From Solirubrobacteraceae bacterium (GTDB lineage: Bacteria; Actinomycetota; Thermoleophilia; Solirubrobacterales; Solirubrobacteraceae), in NCBI GenBank assembly GCA_017882405.1, contig JADGPO010000175.1, positions 1 through 17,279 of the forward strand: DNA of 17,279 nucleotides, in the 5' to 3' direction. Positions within the stretch are counted from its first letter, which is position 1; every line of letters starts with the position of its first letter. The notes below the pieces were generated by a model, which saw only the letters and a program-made list of their open reading frames with translations, made no database searches and had not been told where the DNA came from. The position numbers and the translations under genes are program-made. Positions 13,054 through 17,279 of this stretch are shown piece after piece.

Positions 13054-15426
13054 CTAGAGCTCAGTGAGTACAGCGGCCGAGCGGGCGTCGCCCGTCGCGC
13101 GGCGCTGCAGAAGCCAGGCCCGCAGCTCGGGTGCGGGGACGGGGCGGCTGAGGTAGTAGCCCTGCCCGGTGGTGCAGCCAAGGGCCCTCAGGCGATCCCA
13201 TACCTCCTCAGTCTCCACTCCTTCGGCGACGACGTCGAGGCCGAGGTTGCGGCCGAGTTCAATGGTTGACCGGACGATCATGGCGTCATCATGGTCCTCG
13301 GCCATGTTCATCACGAAGGACCGGTCGACCTTGATCTCTTTGACGGGCAGCCGCTTGAGGGAGGCCAGCGAGAAGTATCCGGTGCCGAAGTCGTCGATCG
13401 AGAGCCGGATGCCCATGGCCGACAGGCGCTCGAGGATCAGCTTGGTGCGTGGCGGGTCGATGAGCATGGCCGACTCGGTGATCTCGAACTCGAGAAGGCG
13501 GGGGTCGACGTTCCAGCGCTGGAGCAGCCCCGCGACCTGCGTCGGAAGATCGGCATCCACGAGATTGCGCACGGAGAGGTTGACCGCGACCGCCAGCCGC
13601 AAGTTGTCGTCGAGCCACGCCCGGCACTGTCGCAGTGCCTCATCGATCACATAGAGCGTCAGTGGCTTGATCAGGGCCGTCTGCTGGGCTATCGGGATGA
13701 ACTCGTCGGGTCCCACGAGGCCTCGGACTGGGTGCTTCCAGCGCAGCAGCGCTTCGACGGCGTCAACCTCGCCGTCGGCGAGGGCGGCCTTGGGCTGGTA
13801 GTAGAGGACGAGCTCACGCTCGTCGAGTGCCTGGCGCAGCTCCCGCATGATCGTCAGCCGGGTGGTGTCCTGCCGCACGCGGCTGCTGTCGTAGAGCGCC
13901 CAGCCCGATTTCTCGGCCTTGGCGTGGTACATCGCGCTGTCAGCGCACCTGAGCAGCGTCTCGACGTCGTCGCCGTCATCGGGATACAGCGCGACTCCAA
14001 TCGAAACCTCCAGGGACATCTCCAGGCCGTGAAGAGTGATCGGGCTTTCCATCGCCGCCTGCATCCGCCTGACCGCGGTCCGCACGTGGCCGGGGAGGCT
14101 CGCCTCCGGCAGCAGAACCCCAAACTCGTCCCCACCCAGTCGGGCCACCGTGTCCGAGCTGCGCGCCGCCGCATGCAGGCGGCGGCCGAGCTCGACCAGC
14201 AGATCATCGCCGGCCGCGTGCCCCATGGAGTCGTTGATCTCCTTGAAGCCGTCGAGATCCATCACCATCACCGCACCGCGAGCGTCGGCGCTGCGAGTGC
14301 CGTTGACAGCGAACCCGATGCGATCGCGGAACAGCGTACGGTTCGCGAGCCCGGTCAGGGAGTCGTGCAGCGCCTGGTGCTCGTTCAGCGCGGCCTGCGC
14401 GACCAGGGCGGCCTCGGCCTCCTTGCGCTGCGTGATGTCCTGCATCATTCCAACGGCGAAGCTCTTGTGGCCGTCGGAGTCCCGCACCAGCGAGGCGGAC
14501 GCATCGACCCATAGGATCTCGCCTTCGCGACCCACGAACCGGTGCTGCATGCGGAGCGAGCTCTCCCCGCCGGTGACCATCTGCAGGTAGGCCGCCCGAG
14601 CCTCGAGGCGATCGTCCGGATGCACGAACTCCGAGGTCCGGCGCCCTACAAGCTCGGCGTGGCTGTGGCCGAGCAGGTCCTGGATGGCTGGATTGGAGTC
14701 AATGATCCGTCCGTCCAGGTCCATCAACAGCATCCCGGCGAGCGCACCCGCAAAAGTGGCCTCAAAGCGTGCCAGCGCCTCGACCTGGTCGCGCTTGGCC
14801 TCGAACTCGGCCGCGTGTGCCATCGCGGCGGAGAGGACAACAGACAGCAGCTCCATCATGGTGACGTCGCGCTCTCCGAAAGCGCCGACCTCATCGCCGT
14901 ACAACAACAGCAGGCCGACGGCGTCTCCGGCGTGCAGCAGCGGGACCGCGATGATCGCGCGAACGCCGCGACTGCGAGAGAGGGCGGAGTCGACCCGCTC
15001 GTCGGTCTCGGTGTCCAGGCAGAGCAGCGAGCGGCCGCTGCGCATCGCGTGCCCCGACAGGTTGTCTCCTACAGGGAGGCGGTGCGGTCGCTGAATCTCG
15101 GGCGCACCGCTGGTAGCGCCGCAAACCAGAGCGTCCCCGTCGAGCAGCCGCACCGCGGCCGAGGTGCCGCCGGTCAGCTCGCGCGTGCAGTCAGCGATGC
15201 GTTGCATGACGGCCTTTAGGTCGAGCCCCACGGCTGCGAGCTCGTGCTGCATGGCGATCACGGCGCGCAGGACCGAGACGTCCAGCGTCGGACCCCGGTC
15301 GACGGCGCCTGTCTCAGCGAGCGTCGCCAAGACAGAATCCGTATTGCCCTCGGTGGGCGGCCCGTCAGTCTCAGTCCGCATCAGCGGCGCTCGCGCGTCC
15401 TGCCACATCGGTACATACCTAGCCAT
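13054..15426 (-). CDS. Cyclic-di-GMP enzyme with GAF-PAS-GGDEF-EAL domains
   Basis: This is a 790-residue cytosolic signalling protein with no membrane helix. A GAF domain spans about 50-205, and a PAS domain about 218-335, ending in MMQDITQRK. A GGDEF domain spans about 350-512 with an intact GGDEF at 431-435 and the inhibitory RxxD site RSSD at 422-425. An EAL domain spans about 525-775 with EAL at 558-560, NLS at 616-618, EITES at 648-652, IDDFGTGY at 677-684, KVDRSF and EGVET at 735-739. Both cyclase and phosphodiesterase residues are present, so the protein could make and break c-di-GMP under control of the sensory domains. The first-listed ATG is used; an ATG at 15408, seven bases after TAGGTA, is a plausible leaderless start and would drop six residues. 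It is divergent from the membrane protein gene. Confidence 0.95.
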   Translation of the reverse strand: MARYVPMWQDARAPLMRTETDGPPTEGNTDSVLATLAETGAVDRGPTLDVSVLRAVIAMQHELAAVGLDLKAVMQRIADCTRELTGGTSAAVRLLDGDALVCGATSGAPEIQRPHRLPVGDNLSGHAMRSGRSLLCLDTETDERVDSALSRSRGVRAIIAVPLLHAGDAVGLLLLYGDEVGAFGERDVTMMELLSVVLSAAMAHAAEFEAKRDQVEALARFEATFAGALAGMLLMDLDGRIIDSNPAIQDLLGHSHAELVGRRTSEFVHPDDRLEARAAYLQMVTGGESSLRMQHRFVGREGEILWVDASASLVRDSDGHKSFAVGMMQDITQRKEAEAALVAQAALNEHQALHDSLTGLANRTLFRDRIGFAVNGTRSADARGAVMVMDLDGFKEINDSMGHAAGDDLLVELGRRLHAAARSSDTVARLGGDEFGVLLPEASLPGHVRTAVRRMQAAMESPITLHGLEMSLEVSIGVALYPDDGDDVETLLRCADSAMYHAKAEKSGWALYDSSRVRQDTTRLTIMRELRQALDERELVLYYQPKAALADGEVDAVEALLRWKHPVRGLVGPDEFIPIAQQTALIKPLTLYVIDEALRQCRAWLDDNLRLAVAVNLSVRNLVDADLPTQVAGLLQRWNVDPRLLEFEITESAMLIDPPRTKLILERLSAMGIRLSIDDFGTGYFSLASLKRLPVKEIKVDRSFVMNMAEDHDDAMIVRSTIELGRNLGLDVVAEGVETEEVWDRLRALGCTTGQGYYLSRPVPAPELRAWLLQRRATGDARSAAVLTEL

Positions 15427-15557
15427 CGGCGCCGCACTCCGAAAGCCTTAACAACGCCCGCAACCCTCAACACAGAGCGCCTCGACCACCCGCTGGGACA
15501 GATGGGCGCGCGCGTCGGGATCCGTCGGCCGTCCGCCGTCTCGGCGACGATTGCGCG

Positions 15558-16121
15558 ATGCCAGCGGAGCGATTCCACGATCTGTTCGCGGCCGCTGCGG
15601 GCGTCGCCGGGGCGCTGACCGGGTTGCTGTTCGTGGCGATCTCGGTCGCGCACGAGCGCCTCGGCGAGGGTGACTCGGCGCAAGTCCACCGCATCGGAGC
15701 GGCAGCCGCGCTGACCGCGTTCACCAACGCGCTCGTCGTCTCGCTGTTCGGTCTCGTGCCGGGTAACGAGGTCGGCGGTGCGGCGCTGGCCGTGGCCATC
15801 ATCGGCCTGATCTTCGTGGCAGCGTCGCTGCTCTCGCTGTGGCGTGTCCATCGCGCGGGATCGCTCTCAAGCAAGGCGCGCGACGCGCTGTTCCTGGTGT
15901 CGTTGGCGGTGACGTTCGTACTGCAGTTGCTGGAAGGCCTAGCCGCCACTCGCCATCCCGAGCACGTCGGTGACGTGCGGGCACTCTCGATCCTGGTGAT
16001 CGTCTGCTTCCTGATCGGGATCAGTCGCTCCTGGGTGCTGATCGGCGGTCCCTCGATCGGGATCGCCAGCGAGTTGGGAGCCCTCGTCCGCAAGGGGGCG
16101 TCCGACTCGGAGCCCGATTAG
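15558..16121 (+). CDS. Small integral membrane protein with about five transmembrane helices, function unknown
   Basis: This is a 187-residue hydrophobic protein that I do not recognise. Predicted membrane segments lie near residues 10-31, 49-68, 74-96, 109-129 and 142-165. They are separated by short charged loops such as AHERLGEGDSAQVHR and WRVHRAGSLSSKARD. The acidic C-terminal end is SDSEPD. There is no signal peptide cleavage motif, catalytic motif or repeat. The first helix has an Ala/Gly-rich GVAGALTGLLF pattern. ATG 15558 has GACGAT six bases before it, a weak leaderless-type element, and no Shine-Dalgarno sequence. The gene is divergent from the c-di-GMP enzyme across 131 bp, and its last four bases overlap the end of the convergent P450 gene. 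Confidence 0.8.
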   Translation: MPAERFHDLFAAAAGVAGALTGLLFVAISVAHERLGEGDSAQVHRIGAAAALTAFTNALVVSLFGLVPGNEVGGAALAVAIIGLIFVAASLLSLWRVHRAGSLSSKARDALFLVSLAVTFVLQLLEGLAATRHPEHVGDVRALSILVIVCFLIGISRSWVLIGGPSIGIASELGALVRKGASDSEPD

Positions 16122-17279
16122 AAGCGAACGTCGAGCCGAGGCGGCTTGCGGAACACCAGCCCCCGGATCTGCGCCGGCCGCTCGAGGTCCAGGCGCAGCT
16201 CCGGGAGCCGGGCGAGCAGGGCGTCCATGGCGGTCCGGGCCTCGAGCCGAGCGAGGTGTACGCCGACGCACACGTGCGGTCCCTGCGCGAAGGCGAGGTT
16301 GCCGCGGCGGCTGCGCGTGAGGTCGAACTCGTCTGGTTCAGGGAAGACGGCGGGATCGCGGTTGGCGGCGGACAGCGAGAGACGCACGAGATCTCCGGCG
16401 GCGATGTGCGCGTTGCCCAGCACGACTTCGCGGGTGGCGTAGCGGTCGATCACGGCCGCCGCCGGCTCCAGCCGCAGCGACTCGTCGATGGCGGCGTCCA
16501 GGAGCTCCGGATCGGCGCGCACGGCCGCCAACTGGTCCGGTCGCCGCAGTGCCAGCAGCAGCGCGTTGGCGATCATGCCCTCGGTCGTCTCGATTCCGCC
16601 GAACAGCAGCACGGCGGCGTTGGACGCGATCTGGTCATGCGACAGCGGGGTCTCGGCGGCGGCGGCTGCCGCCAGCAACGAGCCCTGGTCGCGGTCGGCG
16701 ATCACTCCCTCCAGCCGCTCGCGCAGGTTGGCGAACGCCCCCATGCCCTCGTCGGTGGGGCCGTCGCCGGCGGTGATCGAGGTCACCGAGGCGACGATCT
16801 CGTCATACCAGCCCAGCACGTCGGCCACCTCGTCGCCGGTCAGCCCCAGCGCCCGGGTGACGATCGCGGCCGCCATCGGACCGGCGAACGCGCGCCTCAG
16901 CTCGGCCGTCCGGTCGGGCGCTGCCGCGACCGCGTCGGTGAGGCGCTCTGCTTCGGCGCGCGCCACCTCCGCGAAGCGCTCCTTGACGGCACCGGGTCGA
17001 AACGGGCCGGCGAACGGCGCGCGGTGGCGGTCGTGGGCGTCGCCGTCGAGGCTCAGCATGCTCGGCCCGATCACCTGGGCGGTGGAGAACCGCGGGTCGT
17101 CCACCGTGAAGGTGCCGGCATCGCGCATCGCCGCCAGGTTCAGGTCATGGCGGGTGACCAGCCAGCCCTCGAGGCTCGGCAGCCACGAGACCGGCTCGCG
17201 TGGGCGCAGCCGGGCATGGGCGGGATGGGGGTCTGCGTCCAGCTCCTGCAGGGTGATCGCGGCGCCCAATGGAAACGTG
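16118..17279 (-). CDS. Cytochrome P450, N-terminus cut by window edge
   Basis: About 386 residues are visible and the frame is open to the window edge. A TTG at 17269 could serve as a start, but the preceding in-frame residues Thr-Phe-Pro look native, so the start probably lies outside. Using the TTG as residue 1, features are the heme-binding loop FAQGPHVCVG with the Cys ligand at 334, the ExxR motif ESLR at 263-266, the I-helix FGGIETTEG at 223-231, and the C-helix HDRHRAPF at 79-86. It is a soluble actinobacterial class I type that needs ferredoxin partners, none of which is seen here. The substrate is unknown. The gene converges on the membrane protein gene with a four-base overlap. Confidence 0.95.
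   Translation of the reverse strand, partial: TFPLGAAITLQELDADPHPAHARLRPREPVSWLPSLEGWLVTRHDLNLAAMRDAGTFTVDDPRFSTAQVIGPSMLSLDGDAHDRHRAPFAGPFRPGAVKERFAEVARAEAERLTDAVAAAPDRTAELRRAFAGPMAAAIVTRALGLTGDEVADVLGWYDEIVASVTSITAGDGPTDEGMGAFANLRERLEGVIADRDQGSLLAAAAAAETPLSHDQIASNAAVLLFGGIETTEGMIANALLLALRRPDQLAAVRADPELLDAAIDESLRLEPAAAVIDRYATREVVLGNAHIAAGDLVRLSLSAANRDPAVFPEPDEFDLTRSRRGNLAFAQGPHVCVGVHLARLEARTAMDALLARLPELRLDLERPAQIRGLVFRKPPRLDVRF

Noticed and set aside
13291..14514. 407-codon plus-strand frame opposite the c-di-GMP gene
   Set aside because: Antisense to GGDEF and EAL domains with all motifs conserved on the other strand; no recognisable domain.

Overview
The window is a dense, high-GC, tightly packed bacterial chromosome segment with almost no intergenic space. 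Its composition, many GTG starts, F420-dependent (Ddn-type) oxidoreductase, LigD-type polymerase domain, LigC-like ligase and actinobacterial P450 all point to Actinomycetota. The protein wording suggests the class Thermoleophilia (Solirubrobacterales), but that last step is an impression and not a proof. No tRNA, rRNA, CRISPR array, insertion sequence or prophage was seen.

Left third (1-6321). The window opens inside an acyl-CoA carboxylase biotin carboxylase/BCCP subunit. It is followed on the minus strand by an MBL-fold hydrolase and an L-2-haloacid-dehalogenase-like HAD protein, then by a plus-strand run: sucC-sucD (succinyl-CoA synthetase, 4-bp overlap), a coiled-coil protein of unknown function with a perfect 21-bp tandem duplication, and a fold-type-I aminotransferase.

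Middle (6322-10939). A minus-strand DtxR/MntR-family metalloregulator has ligands matching the manganese-sensing MntR type. It is flanked by two gene remnants lacking a normal complete frame: a 34-codon N-terminal relic at 6311-6415 and a half-ferritin-like fragment at 7218-7421. A DNA repair group follows: a LigC-like ATP-dependent ligase in operon with a Ddn-family oxidoreductase, facing a stand-alone LigD-type polymerase/primase domain. The polymerase shares a 28-bp divergent start region with a glycerate kinase.

Right third (10940-17279). A glutamate decarboxylase lies downstream of a 68-residue molbindin, divergent from a second molbindin fused to a MerR-like helix-turn-helix, probably a molybdate-responsive regulator. 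Then come a GAF-PAS-GGDEF-EAL cyclic-di-GMP enzyme with both active sites intact, a five-helix membrane protein, and a cytochrome P450 cut by the window edge.

A theme crosses the window. Genes that appear to start a transcript often have a -10-like hexamer 6-11 nt before the start codon and no Shine-Dalgarno sequence, as expected for leaderless mRNAs. Most second genes of operons, and a few others, carry clear Shine-Dalgarno sequences. This pattern was used to choose several start codons.
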